From contig NC_061154.1 of the NCBI RefSeq assembly GCF_905220365.1, positions 11,284,001 through 11,348,000 on the forward strand: a DNA stretch of 64,000 nucleotides, written 5' to 3'. Made by a program: the position numbers and the translations under genes. Source of the stretch: Vanessa cardui (taxonomy: Eukaryota; Arthropoda; Insecta; Lepidoptera; Nymphalidae). This document shows positions 47,924 to 58,640 of this stretch, one piece after another. Below the pieces are notes generated by a model. It made no database searches. It worked only from the letters and a program-made list of their open reading frames with translations, and was not told the origin of the DNA. Positions within the stretch are counted from its first letter, which is position 1. The number at the start of each line of letters is the position of its first letter.

Positions 47924-48819
47924 TTTGAAATCTAGAAATTAATATCTTTAAGAAAACCAAATTATCAAGCAATAACATACCAGTTTAATGGATGATGTTT
48001 TAACTTTTATAATATTACGGATTATATAACTTACGGTTTGCTTTGAATACAAAAATATATAAATAATCTTCTGACTTCTGTCTTCTTTACTTGTATTCGA
48101 AGTAAATTGACGTTTAATGAAATATAATATTTGAATAAAGAATACTTATATATGTCATTTATTCAATTTATTTTTTTGTATGCTCAGAGTTTATACGATT
48201 TTTTTAAGATATAAAAACTTTGACATAAGCTAATTTGCTCAAGTTATTCTTTCCAGTGTAGTTATACCCATCCAATTAACCTTTTAGCTATTGCAATATC
48301 ATACCAATTCAATACGTATAAGACTAAAAACCTTTTTTGTAAACCAATTCCTTTTAGATATAAAGATTTGTTTTGCGATTCTGTTATATTTGAAATGATA
48401 TTAAAAAAATAAACAAATAAATTAATATTCATTTTTTATCATTCCATATTATTTAAAATTTGTCAATAACAAACTTTAAGCTTATCATAGGTTATATAGA
48501 GTTGCATTATTTTTCATAGAAAATATGGCAAGGCTATTTGCTTGTTATAAAAGATAAGCTGCAGAAATGGTACGTAAATTTTCTTCAGCGTTAACGTAAA
48601 GTTTTTCTTATAATCTTTATTAACACACCTGTAATAAGTTATAAGTTATATTCGGCTCACAGAAATAGGTACAGTCGATAAAGGCATTATACAAAAAAAG
48701 CTAGATTATAATGTTACACAACGCTTGGACATTCAACGAAGACTGTTTTAATGAAATTTTTTAACTTGCACAAATGTGTGTGAAAATATCTAGAGACGGA
48801 AATCATATAGGATATATTA

Positions 48820-48905
48820 TGGCGGTGCATCGCTTAACCAGGGCGATCCAGCTTGATACTCGCTCGAGCTGTCGAACCGTATCTGAGTTGTATTGCATTA
48901 TTAAT
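48820..48905 (-). promoter_or_regulatory. Candidate upstream region of the V-ATPase gene
   Basis: A GC-richer island (GGCGGTGCATCGCTTAACCA and GCTCGAGCTGTCGAACC) lies about 0.9 kb upstream of the V-ATPase start codon in very AT-rich DNA. Because the coding exon 1 has an upstream acceptor, a noncoding first exon is expected in this direction. Nothing else supports it. Confidence 0.25.
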
Positions 48906-50394
48906 GTTTCTTGGAAGTTTTTTACGATTACTCTCCCTTGATTGTTTTTAGCAGCGACATATTGGAATTGGCTTATATATGGATTTGATTTGGCTAAAAA
49001 TTTTTATATTGTGATGTTGTTATGTCTTAAAAATAATAAACAATAGGCTTATCCTGATAGAGGAGAAAATTTGCCTTTTATTACTTAAGCTATCTATATT
49101 TATGTTACTAATATATTGTACATTATGTATGCAATTTCCATTACTTTTGAAAAGCAATAGATTTAATAACTTACTAAAAAATATTCTTAATAAACTTCAA
49201 ATGTTTTCATTATGAATTTCAATTAATTTTTTTCTTTCATTCAAGGCAACAGTGTCATTTAGCGATGTCGCTTAATTAAACAAAACCCCCACAATAGGGA
49301 GGTACCCTTTTTTGTTTCACTAGAGGTAAATCAACAAAGATCTCATTGTAACAGGGCCGATTTTCCGTCTAACTCAACCTCCTTGTGTTATTCTTACGTC
49401 TCCAGAGAACCCGAGGCAGTCGAATAATTTACTGTTACAGAACTAACTTTTAAGGTGGGCTTTTGTATCCCATGGGCAGGTTGCTTATTTACCGCTCATA
49501 CATCATACTTCATACGTATAGTTGATAAAGTGTACGTATAAATCTGTTAAACATAAAAAAGAAATATACTAAAATATCAAAATCACAATTTTGAGATATC
49601 TACTAAACGAGACTTATATGTGTGTTAAAATTTTGTAAGTATATTAAATGTTCTAGAGATATTTCTTTTGTGCGAGTGAAATTGATAAATAAATTTTTAA
49701 TGGCAGTTCATTTTTGAACTTGTAAACATGGAAATCGGTAATCAGGCTTCGAGTTACGAGTAGAAACAGATATGACAGTGTTTTCAAATTTAATTTCTCA
49801 TGAGGGATTGGAATTTTGTAAGTATGTTCGTTATTGTAAGTTACAAATTTGAATGAGATAAAAACTATTAACTATTATAACGTTTTTAATTACAGCATCG
49901 TATTTCAGAATTCGGGGTTAAGGCTATGAGTAAATTATGTAACAGCATAGCCGGGGTTTTTAGGAACAAACTCGAACCAACTCGAACAGGATCGTGAAAT
50001 GTCACGGTAAGTTAAATGTTGAAAACCGACATTTCACGGGTTATCTGTAGGAACAAAATCGTGTTTTACCTTAAGTTCGTTGTCTTAATACCACCAATGT
50101 AGAATCACACTGCTAAACTATTAATTATAATTATTTAAAGACTGTTTATGTATATATACTTGTAATCTACAGACTAATAGAATAATTCCATAACGAAATT
50201 GAAATATATGTATTTTTAGAACCAGAAGTAGGAGGTTGACCTCTAAAACAATTATCTTTAATTTAAAATAACAATCAATCTACCACAAAAGAAAAACATT
50301 TAGTCTACAACACAAATAACCATCAATAACCACATTACACCGTAATAATTATAATCGCGATCTCAATATGTCAGCCACGAATCTACCGCCTTTT
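48906..50394. other. Unassigned DNA upstream of the V-ATPase gene
   Basis: There are mixed GC blocks at 49240-49460 and 49890-50060, the latter with an imperfect inverted repeat around GTGAAATGTC and GACATTTCAC. No genes are recognised. Confidence 0.4.
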
Positions 50395-50442
50395 TCAACC
50401 GACTTCAAAAAGGAGGAGGTTATCAATTCGTCTGTATTTTTA

Positions 50443-50473
<31 letters not shown>

Positions 50474-50913
50474 GTTACCTCATAACTTTTTACTGGGTGG
50501 ACCGATTTTGATAATTTTTTTTTTGTTTGAAAGGTAGTGCTTCCCGTGGGGTCCCATTTTTTTTTAATTTTTTTCCGATGATGGTATCCGTATGAAAAGG
50601 ACATAAGTCTTAAATTTGCATTATGTATATGCGCGACAAATAGGTGAATAACTCAAAATCACGTTAACCAATTTTGATGATTCTTTTTTTATTATAAAGG
50701 ATATACTTTAAGAGTAGTTTGGTGAAAGTTTGGTAAAGTTCTGAGCACAGGATCCATGACAAATTAAGGGAACGGGAGGGAACGGAACAATTCTGAGGAG
50801 CACGTTAGCAATACTCGGTCGAATCATTTATTTATGGGTTACTTGGATATTTGAATCACCTTCCGGAACGTGGTTATGTTCATGTAATTGTCATAATCGA
50901 ATATTATAATCAA
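50395..50913 (+). repeat. Dispersed repeat beginning AACCGACTTCAAAAAGGAGG
   Basis: This starts with AACCGACTTCAAAAAGGAGG, followed by poly-T and moderately GC-rich sequence. I recognise this start as widespread in lepidopteran genomes. Only one end is present here; the usual matching end is replaced by a Helitron-like piece at 50914. Confidence 0.55.
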
Positions 50914-51170
50914 CTAGCGACCCGCCCCGACTTCTCACGGGTGCACTACTGATACTAAATATACTAAAGAATTTGTTTATTTACGACATCACATTGCAAA
51001 CTTCTAAAATTGTCAGTGTTTCTTTACTATATTGTTCATTTATTATATACACAAACCTTCCCCTTGAATTACACTATCTATTAAAAAAAACCGCATCAAA
51101 ATCCGTTGCGTAGTTTTAAAGATATAGGGACAGAGAAAGCGACTTTGTTTTACACTATGTATTGACGGAA
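50914..51170 (-). mobile_element. Helitron-like element G
   Basis: The minus-sense 3' end is GGGCGGGTCGCTAG then T. The body carries AAAACTACGCAACGGATTTT (minus sense), also seen at 60205 and 60766. It abuts the foldback element's left side. Confidence 0.55.
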
Positions 51171-51222
51171 CTCCTAAACGACTTACAGTTAGGGTGCGAT
51201 TTGGGGCTGAATTTCTTTCAGT

Positions 51223-52213
51223 TGTTACATTAAAAATTATTTTCATAATTTTAACTTTTTTTATAATTATATAAAACGTCAAGAAAGTGTCAATGCGCTA
51301 AATTCCGTGCCATTGACCCATTTCCCACTTAATTTATATCAGTGTTGCTAGTATAACGCTTCAACTTGGTATTTTCTAAAATTTTAATTAATAAAATAAA
51401 TTACATTTATTTTAAAGGTGCATTAAAACAATTATTAAAATTAGATTTTAATCATCTAATTCGTTTGCTGAATTTGATTAGAGGTCATTTCACATCGTTT
51501 CAGATTTATTTAATAGCTGTCTTCCAGTTTAAAGGTTAGTTCTTCGATGTAGGTGTCGGAGTCTAGTTATGATAAATTTACTTTGCCTCATATTTGGCTT
51601 TTCTTAATTTTAATAATTATTCCATAATTATTTCCTTGATTTAATTATGGATATAATTCCTTTTTCATTAAGGGTATTTTGGTAGTGATACTGGTCACAC
51701 TCGCTAACCTTTCAAAGGTTCGTGAACTTTCAATTTCGTTCTTTTTGAATTTTGGAACTATCGGCTTCACACCGAATCCAAATTCTAATTCGATATACTG
51801 AATATATCGGTGAGTTGTCTTAATAATTGCATTTCTTAATTTGTGGTTGTTTAGTATTCAGTGCTTTAATAGCAGTTATCTTTTCAGAATTTATATTAAC
51901 AATGAAGTTTTGAAGTTTGACAGAACTTTATATCATGTTTACCGACTCGTAAGAAATTGTAAGTCTTTAATTCTTGTTTTTGATTAAATGCATTGGTTTA
52001 CAATTCGAAAAGTCGTAGTCATGTGTAAATTGTGGTTTCCAGTGACCCTTTGAAATGGTTCTCCGGAGTTGAGATCGTCAATTTGTGTAAGCGGGACTTT
52101 GAACCTCCAGAAGGTAAATTCGGCTTACATCTCTCGTTAAAGGTATTTATCGTTTGCTTATTTGCTTAACTTATTGAACCTGTATATTTCGTATTACAGG
52201 AGGTTTTTTTTTT
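51223..52213 (+). repeat. Left arm of the foldback element
   Basis: Read on the plus strand the arm holds a CTGGTCACACTCG sequence (about 51690), which resembles the insect core-promoter Motif 1. Three splice-like segments follow: one ending ATCG|GTGAGT near 51811, one about 71 nt long after TTTTCAG and before GTAAGT near 51960, and one about 71 nt long after TTTCCAG and before GTAAAT near 52112. The arm ends in a T-run of about 20. No continuous coding frame could be joined across these segments. Confidence 0.75.
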
Positions 52214-52741
52214 TTTTTTTTTTAGGTTATACCTTACTGTTACCTTTCAGGTGGTGTGGGTATAATAAAGAAACAATATTAGGTTATAAAATTTTTAATG
52301 CATAGTAACATAGTATTATAAACAACCAATTACTTAATTTACTGGTTACTTATGTTACTTCTTATAATGACTATTATATTAAATTATGCCAGCTAGACTC
52401 AGCGTGGGTCACTTGGGATAAAAGGCAAGCTTGAAAATTAATGTTACTAATCTAAAATTTAAGGTTGAAAATTAGGCGCCACTGACGAATAAATTAGTTG
52501 ATGTGGTTTGAAAGAATACACCGTTCGCCAGACCGGTGTAAACGAAATTTATAATATAATTAAAAGGGGGTACATCACCAAAGTTTCCAGCTACACGTGG
52601 ATACCGACAACAGCTTAGGGAACAGGCCTGCCGTCCTTGGAGTTGCACCAGCCGCTATCTGGGCACACTCAACCAGGAACCTGGAGCTGTTCACTCTTAA
52701 TATTTCCATTCAAGAAGTCCACGTGGTGGGTAAATCCGATT

Positions 52742-53732
52742 AAAAAAAAAACCTCCTGTAATACGAAATATACAGGTTCAATAAGTTAAGCACATAAGCA
52801 AACGATAAATACCTTTAACGAGAGATGTAAGCCGAATTTACCTTCTGGAGGTTCAAAGTCCCGCTTACACAAATTGACGATCTCAACTCCGGAGAACCAT
52901 TTCAAAGGGTCACTGGAAACCACAATTTACACATGACTACGACTTTTCGAATTGTAAACCAATGCATTTAATCAAAAACAAGAATTAAAGACTTACAATT
53001 TCTTACGAGTCGGTAAACATGATATAAAGTTCTGTCAAACTTCAAAACTTCATTGTTAATATAAATTCTGAAAAGATAACTGCTATTAAAGCACTGAATA
53101 CTAAACAACCACAAATTAAGAAATGCAATTATTAAGACAACTCACCGATATATTCAGTATATCGAATTAGAATTTGGATTCGGTGTGAAGCCGATAGTTC
53201 CAAAATTCAAAAAGAACGAAATTGAAAGTTCACGAACCTTTGAAAGGTTAGCGAGTGTGACCAGTATCACTACCAAAATACCCTTAATGAAAAAGGAATT
53301 ATATCCATAATTAAATCAAGGAAATAATTATGGAATAATTATTAAAATTAAGAAAAGCCAAATATGAGGCAAAGTAAATTTATCATAACTAGACTCCGAC
53401 ACCTACATCGAAGAACTAACCTTTAAACTGGAAGACAGCTATTAAATAAATCTGAAACGATGTGAAATGACCTCTAATCAAATTCAGCAAACGAATTAGA
53501 TGATTAAAATCTAATTTTAATAATTGTTTTAATGCACCTTTAAAATAAATGTAATTTATTTTAATAATTAAAATTTTAGAAAATACCAAGTTGAAGCGTT
53601 ATACTAGCAACACTGATATAAATTAAGTGGGAAATGGGTCAATGGCACGGAATTTAGCGCATTGACACTTTCTTGACGTTTTATATAATTATAAAAAAAG
53701 TTAAAATTATGAAAATAATTTTTAATGTAACA
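52742..53732 (-). repeat. Right arm of the foldback element
   Basis: This is the reverse complement of the left arm and carries the same promoter-like and exon-like segments pointing left. It begins with a short A-run (about 10 bases), shorter than the T-run of the left arm, the only clear length difference between the arms. Confidence 0.8.
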
Positions 53733-54037
53733 CAGTCTTTAATCAAATTTTGTGTATATGATGTGATCTCATATGATGTACGACATAGCATACGAATAGC
53801 TCTTTTGCAAAGTTTTTTTACTGAGGTCGATTACAGCTCATTCGAGGGTGGTACCTTGTAGTTTATGCCGCATGACGTATTAAAGCCGCATTTTCGAAAG
53901 TCTATTTTTGCTTTATTCGAAAGTTTCTTTTGAAATTGTCCCTGAAGTAGTTTCTGATTCATATAAACGGCACGCTTAATCTATCCATATTAAGAAAAAA
54001 ATGTTAGTCTACATCAGCTTCACTTAAAATCAAAAAA

Positions 54038-54623
54038 TAAATAAAATTTTAACAAAAAGAAAAACCGACTTCAAACAAAACAGTATTTTAAAACAAATTA
54101 AAATGCACCAAAAAGTAATAAAAATAATTGCATATTTAACATATTTTTGAGAGTCCTCCTAGGTAAAATGAAATGAAAAATATTAGACTACTTAAAAGTC
54201 GATTTACGATTATATAATGTAGTTATAATTATTGCTATATTTGGAGTCGGTGTCAGCCAACCCTATACTATACCTATCAAAAAACAATACGAGAATACTT
54301 TAAGAAATGTTTCTTACAAATTACCTTTTATACGATATTATACTGGGTCAATCAAGAGGCTCGTATCGCTTCTTTCTTTTGATTGTTGAAGCGTGTGCCT
54401 GTGGCTGACACCGGCTCCAAATATAACAATAACTATAACTACGTTATATAATCGTAAATCGTCTTTTAAGTAGTCTAATATTTTTCATTTCATTTTACCT
54501 AGGAGGACTCTCAAAAATATGTTAAATATGCAATTATTTTTATTACTTTTTGGTGCATTTTAATTTGTTTTAAAATACTGTTTTGTTTGAAGTCGGTTTT
54601 TCTTTTTGTTAAAATTTTATTTA
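54038..54623. mobile_element. Miniature inverted-repeat element with 222-bp arms
   Basis: The arms 54038-54259 and 54402-54623 are near-perfect reverse complements of equal length around a 142-bp centre. They begin with TAAATAAAATTTTAACAAAA and include AACCGACTTCAAA, a motif also found at the start of the repeat at 50399. Inner ends read TTGGAGTCGGTGTCAGCCA and its partner. No coding sequence is seen. A transcript would fold into a long hairpin. Confidence 0.8.
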
Positions 54624-55096
54624 AAGGGAATTTGTGTGACAATACAATATCAAATACATACGCATTGCCTAGAACGTAATGGGATACATTACAAATATAC
54701 TTGAACGGCTGCCCATTATAACAGCATATGTATTATTGTTTTTATATCAAACTGAGCTTGTTAAGTAGGTTCTCATTTTTATGAATGGTCAGGTTTTATT
54801 TAGGGAGTTTCTTGTAATCAAATTGGTTTTGACCTATTTGGCGATATTTAAGAGAAACAAATGCGTTTTTATAAGTATAAAAATGTTTAAAAAAATATTA
54901 AAGGCATAAAGTTTAAAAATCGAGTGCATTTGCATGCATCATCACTACTTACTATACTTATAGTTGGTTTGAAAACGTCATTGTCATAAACAGTATAAAT
55001 TTCTATGTGTTGAATTCAGCTTGGAGCTTGCTGTTTTAACTAAAACAGATTGAACTGGCTAACTAAACGCATATATCAGATATTTATCTGATTAAA

Positions 55097-55180
55097 AAAA
55101 GTATAGTAACATCCTGTAAACTTCCCACTGCTAGGCTAAGGCGTCCTCTATCATTGATAAGAGGGTTTGGAACATATTCC
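55097..55180 (-). mobile_element. SINE family A, short 3' fragment
   Basis: The segment AGTAACATCCTGTAAACTTC through TTTGGAACATATTCC matches the minus-sense 3' end of the SINE and stops abruptly. It has diverged from the other copies. Confidence 0.7.
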
Positions 55181-55929
55181 GATCAAATAGATTTATTGAA
55201 TGGTATATATATTCAAGCATATTTTGTTAATCATTTATTTTAAGATACGATGTTCGCTGTTTACAATACTATTTTGTTGATTTTAGCCAATTGCTTAATA
55301 TTTACAATTGTGAAATCATATTTTTCTTCATTATAATTGTTTTACATTATATTGCGTATGTATAAATGTGTATGGATAGTTAGGTATTTCATCTCATTAG
55401 TTTTATGTTCTTTGGTATCGAATTTAACAAGACGAGATAAAGATTTAATGTCCCTTTGACGTTCGATGTCCAGTAAATATGGAATTTCTCTTGATGTTTT
55501 TATATTATTTATGCTAAATTCTATGCAATTTATTGTTATAATGCATTTTAATTTGTATTATTTTAGGCTTGTGTTACATTATTTCTACTTATCTAAAATT
55601 ATTTATGCAAAAGTCAGTCTAATGCGTGCACAGACCCAAATCAGTGAAGTGATTTGATAAAATTTACTATGAAAGCTTAAACCCAAAAGGACATAAGTTA
55701 CTTTTTATACCTAACAGATAACAACAAACCACAAAAATTAATGATCAATGAATGCTTCAAATTTTCAATCCGATTAATTTCTTATGTACCATCTCTATTA
55801 CACACGACAATCGCGAATTACTTTGCACTTAAATTACGCAGGTAAAGGTAAATATAAAATCAAACGTTATTTGAATAATGTATTTATATTATGTAATTGT
55901 TTAATTATTTTTTTTATAATTAAATTTAG

Positions 55930-56070
55930 AGAAGAGCATATATGTACCCCAATGTTCGACATCACAAAAAAAATAACAATGCTGAGAGAGGACAATTTCA
56001 TTGTGAGCACTGTGCTAGCAAATTGTACTTCGACTTCTTCCGAGACAATTCTAAGCTCCGGGAACTTTGA
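55930..56070 (+). CDS. Possible degenerate zinc-finger terminal exon
   Basis: After a T-rich tract and AAATTTAG, one frame reads RRAYMYPNVRHHKKNNNAER, then GQFHCEHCASKLYFDFFRDN and SKLREL with a TGA. The second part resembles the second finger of BTB/lola-type isoform exons (QF-C-YC---), but the finger histidines and the first pair of cysteines are missing. Either a decayed alternative exon or chance. Confidence 0.25.
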   Translation, partial: RRAYMYPNVRHHKKNNNAERGQFHCEHCASKLYFDFFRDNSKLREL

Positions 56071-56739
56071 CAACTGAGACTGTACAAAGAATATAAGTAG
56101 ATGACTTTCCAATTTTCTCTATGAAAGGATAACGTTGATAATTTCACAATCAAAGAGTTTCAACAATTCTTTATTTTTTCAAGTAGTCTATTTTATGTCT
56201 CAACGAATTTATTCACATTTCATGCGGATAAAATCGTTTTGAAGTCTAATTTGTAGTTTTTTGCGATCTTTTAAGTATATCCATGAATTAAAAAAAACTT
56301 GCGTGTTTTTTAAGCGATTTGTTTAACAGTTACGAAAGCGTTTTAACTAAATTCGTACTTAGACTTTTAAATTTTTAAGCCAGCCTATGGTGAGTAAATG
56401 GTAAACAGATAAATTTAACATTATAATTGGGGCTGTGTTTAAAGTTTGCCAATTTAATGTTGTTTCTAATAAGCTACTAAGATAGGATAGCGACTTTAAA
56501 TGGAATGCTAAAAGTCTTATAAAATTCAGATGCAGCAGTTTGGTAAACAGATATTAACTAAGTTAATTGGTTTGCCTTAACTAGTAGGTATTTGTGGCTT
56601 GATACGATTTGTGGATTGTATCGAACTTTTGCACATTAAAATATGTAGTTAGCTCCCTTTTTAGTCTTTTTATGTTTTACTAATAAGATTCTATAAGTTT
56701 TAAAATTAACATGGTTATTTTTATTATTACAGTTATTCA

Positions 56740-57060
56740 CATGATCAGCCCATTTTTGTCCACTGCTGGACATAGGCCTCTCCAAGTGCACGCCACTGTG
56801 GTCTTTCTTCGGCTACTCGCAAACGTAGCTGGCATGTGTTGCGCATGGAGGAATTGCTCGTAATCGCCACGCTGGGCAGGCGAGTTGGCGATCGCAGGAC
56901 GTAGCTTTTCACACCGGTGACGCTGCTGTCCGTCATTTGCCTGTGCTACGCCTATTTTGTTGACGGTTATACCGCCATCAGTCGGTCGGCAGAGCCTCGT
57001 TTGCTGGTCGGCAGGATGTACCACGGGCAAGTGAGGTTGGCTTGGGATACTAAGGTGTAG
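56740..57060 (-). pseudogene. LINE ORF2 C-terminal remnant
   Basis: On the minus strand EERPQWRALGEAYVQQWTK and a stop at 56745 match the common RTE-like ending. The upstream part is rearranged and does not read as the GRPP-RW block. The segment is clearly GC-richer than its surroundings. Confidence 0.65.
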
Positions 57061-57389
57061 TTTGCGCCCCCTTACATCCCTCAATTTAGTTATTAAATAC
57101 GGGATATTTAACATTATTTTTATTTTTAGTTTGTGGAACTCGATTCTAGCTGTTGTGCTAACACACATTGATTTGGCTGTAGTTTTTAATCCTTGATACA
57201 CCCGTTACGGAGCAGTCCATAGGAATCACGGTCGTGGCGGGCCGAACCAAGCGGCGTGACTTAGATCGCTGGTTCGAGGGCGTGAATAGACATTACTTGA
57301 GTTAGAGACTGTTCTGGAGTTCTAGTTATGAAACGGGTTTCATACTGTCTGCACGTTCCATAGGCTTAGTGTCAGCGCCGACCAAATTA

Positions 57390-57720
57390 TATGCCAGTTC
57401 GGCTTCCGACAGGATCTTTCGACCATTGACGTAAAGTTGTGCTTCCGGTCTCTTCATGTCTCTGCTGCTTAGTGCCTCGGACGGATAAGGAAATGATCGC
57501 CATGAACAGACTGCTGGACTACGTCGGGGGACTGAGGGAGGAAATTTGCCCTGTCTATCATTATCGTTGCCTGTCGAGATTCCTCTTCAAACTATCGAGC
57601 ATCTGTCACTACAGGATCAAAATCCAAACTTCATAGAGGTGTGAGGCAACCCGTTTTATGTCAAAGTGTGTGTAATACGCTATGAACTGGATACAGAGTT
57701 ATTCCAGCTCGCTTTCGCCT
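57390..57720 (+). pseudogene. LINE reverse-transcriptase domain fragment
   Basis: CQFGFRQDLSTID (from about 57390) and KLHRGVRQ (about 57628) correspond to the QAGFRKG-STIDH and L-RGVRQGD-ISP motifs of RTE-like reverse transcriptase. Spacing fits an internal deletion, and the frames are broken. It runs opposite to the fragment at 56740. Confidence 0.65.
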
Positions 57721-57829
57721 TTTCATCTGGTTAATGTGAGAATCATTCCATGAAGTCAAATATAAATCATTTTAAAGGTCGTTTTGAAGATTTTGTAAAA
57801 AAAAAATATTACTCCATTATTTTGATATA

Positions 57830-58060
57830 GGCAACATTCAGTGTATCGAATACAAAGTTTGTATTTAATGTTAGAACGGTGTTTGAACAATATAAAAAGA
57901 AACGAGTACGAAAACTCTCGAAACTTTAAAAGGCCTCTCGAGCGCGACCAGTACCAAAACAAAAATTACTCTAATTTAAATTGAAGTGGAATCCATATTT
58001 AAATTGAAGAAAGTAAAGAATAACGAAATTATTAGATGTAAGTCATTAAAACCAAAGGGA
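57830..58060 (+). repeat. Diverged relative of the foldback arm
   Basis: ATTCAGTGTATCGAATACAA, then CGAAACTTTAAAAGGCCTCT and GCGACCAGTACCAAAA match in order and spacing the right-arm region 53150-53290 (ATTCAGTATATCGAATTAGA, CGAACCTTTGAAAGGTTAGC, GTGACCAGTATCACTACCAAAA). Identity is partial. Confidence 0.55.
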
Positions 58061-58444
58061 TCTTTCATATTAATATTATGAGGCCTCCAAGGTGTGCAAG
58101 GTCTCCGCAAATTGGTCAGAGAAGGTATTTGACGACTAAATCATATGTTCTTTCACTAAGCAGTAATATTTGATATTGTTTTGTTCCAGTCTGGTAGGTG
58201 AAAGATCACGTATAACTTGTCTGGTACTAAAAGTAAGTAATATAATTACAAGTGCATTTGTTATATAAGAAATGGTTTAAATTTCATACGTTTTTATGAC
58301 AATGGAAAATACTAAACTTTATCATACTTATATAGTAACTGGATTGGTAAATAAAACACAATTTTAATTGAAATTTATTGAACTTAAAACAAACATACAA
58401 CTGAAGATAAAAATTTGAAATATGTTTATATTATTTAATTAACT

Positions 58445-58640
58445 AATAGTCGCCCGCGGCTTCGCTCGTGTTTTAATATGTTGGTTGTCATGTGTCAGAC
58501 AAAAAAGTAGCCTATGTCCTTTCTTGTTTGCTTGATACCAAATATCATAAAACTCTGTTCAGCGCTTTTATCGTGATAGAGCGAAATACAGACAAAGTTA
58601 CTTTCACATTTATAACATTAAAATAGATTTTAATTACAAT
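58445..58640 (-). mobile_element. Helitron-like element H, reversed
   Basis: It starts TAGTCGCCCGCGGCTTCGCT on the plus strand and contains GTAGCCTATGTCCTTTC, typical of lepidopteran non-autonomous elements. The class is uncertain. Confidence 0.45.

Larger units (their letters stand above)
51223..53732. mobile_element. Foldback element with ~990-bp terminal inverted repeats and 4-bp CAGT duplication
   Basis: The left arm (51223 to about 52213) and right arm (about 52742 to 53732) are reverse complements. Paired positions sum to 104955 at both the outer and inner ends, so the arms match in length without net indels. I saw only one mismatch in the parts I compared (T/G in the run near 52160/52794). 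CAGT directly abuts both ends (51219-51222 and 53733-53736). Termini read TGTTACATTAAAAATTATTT. The 528-bp centre is unique. No transposase is visible, so it is non-autonomous. The superfamily is unknown. Confidence 0.85.

Noticed and set aside
51223..53732. Palindrome as an assembly or sequencing artefact
   Set aside because: The 528-bp unique centre, the exact CAGT at both outer ends and the separate diverged relative favour a real element. It remains testable with long reads.
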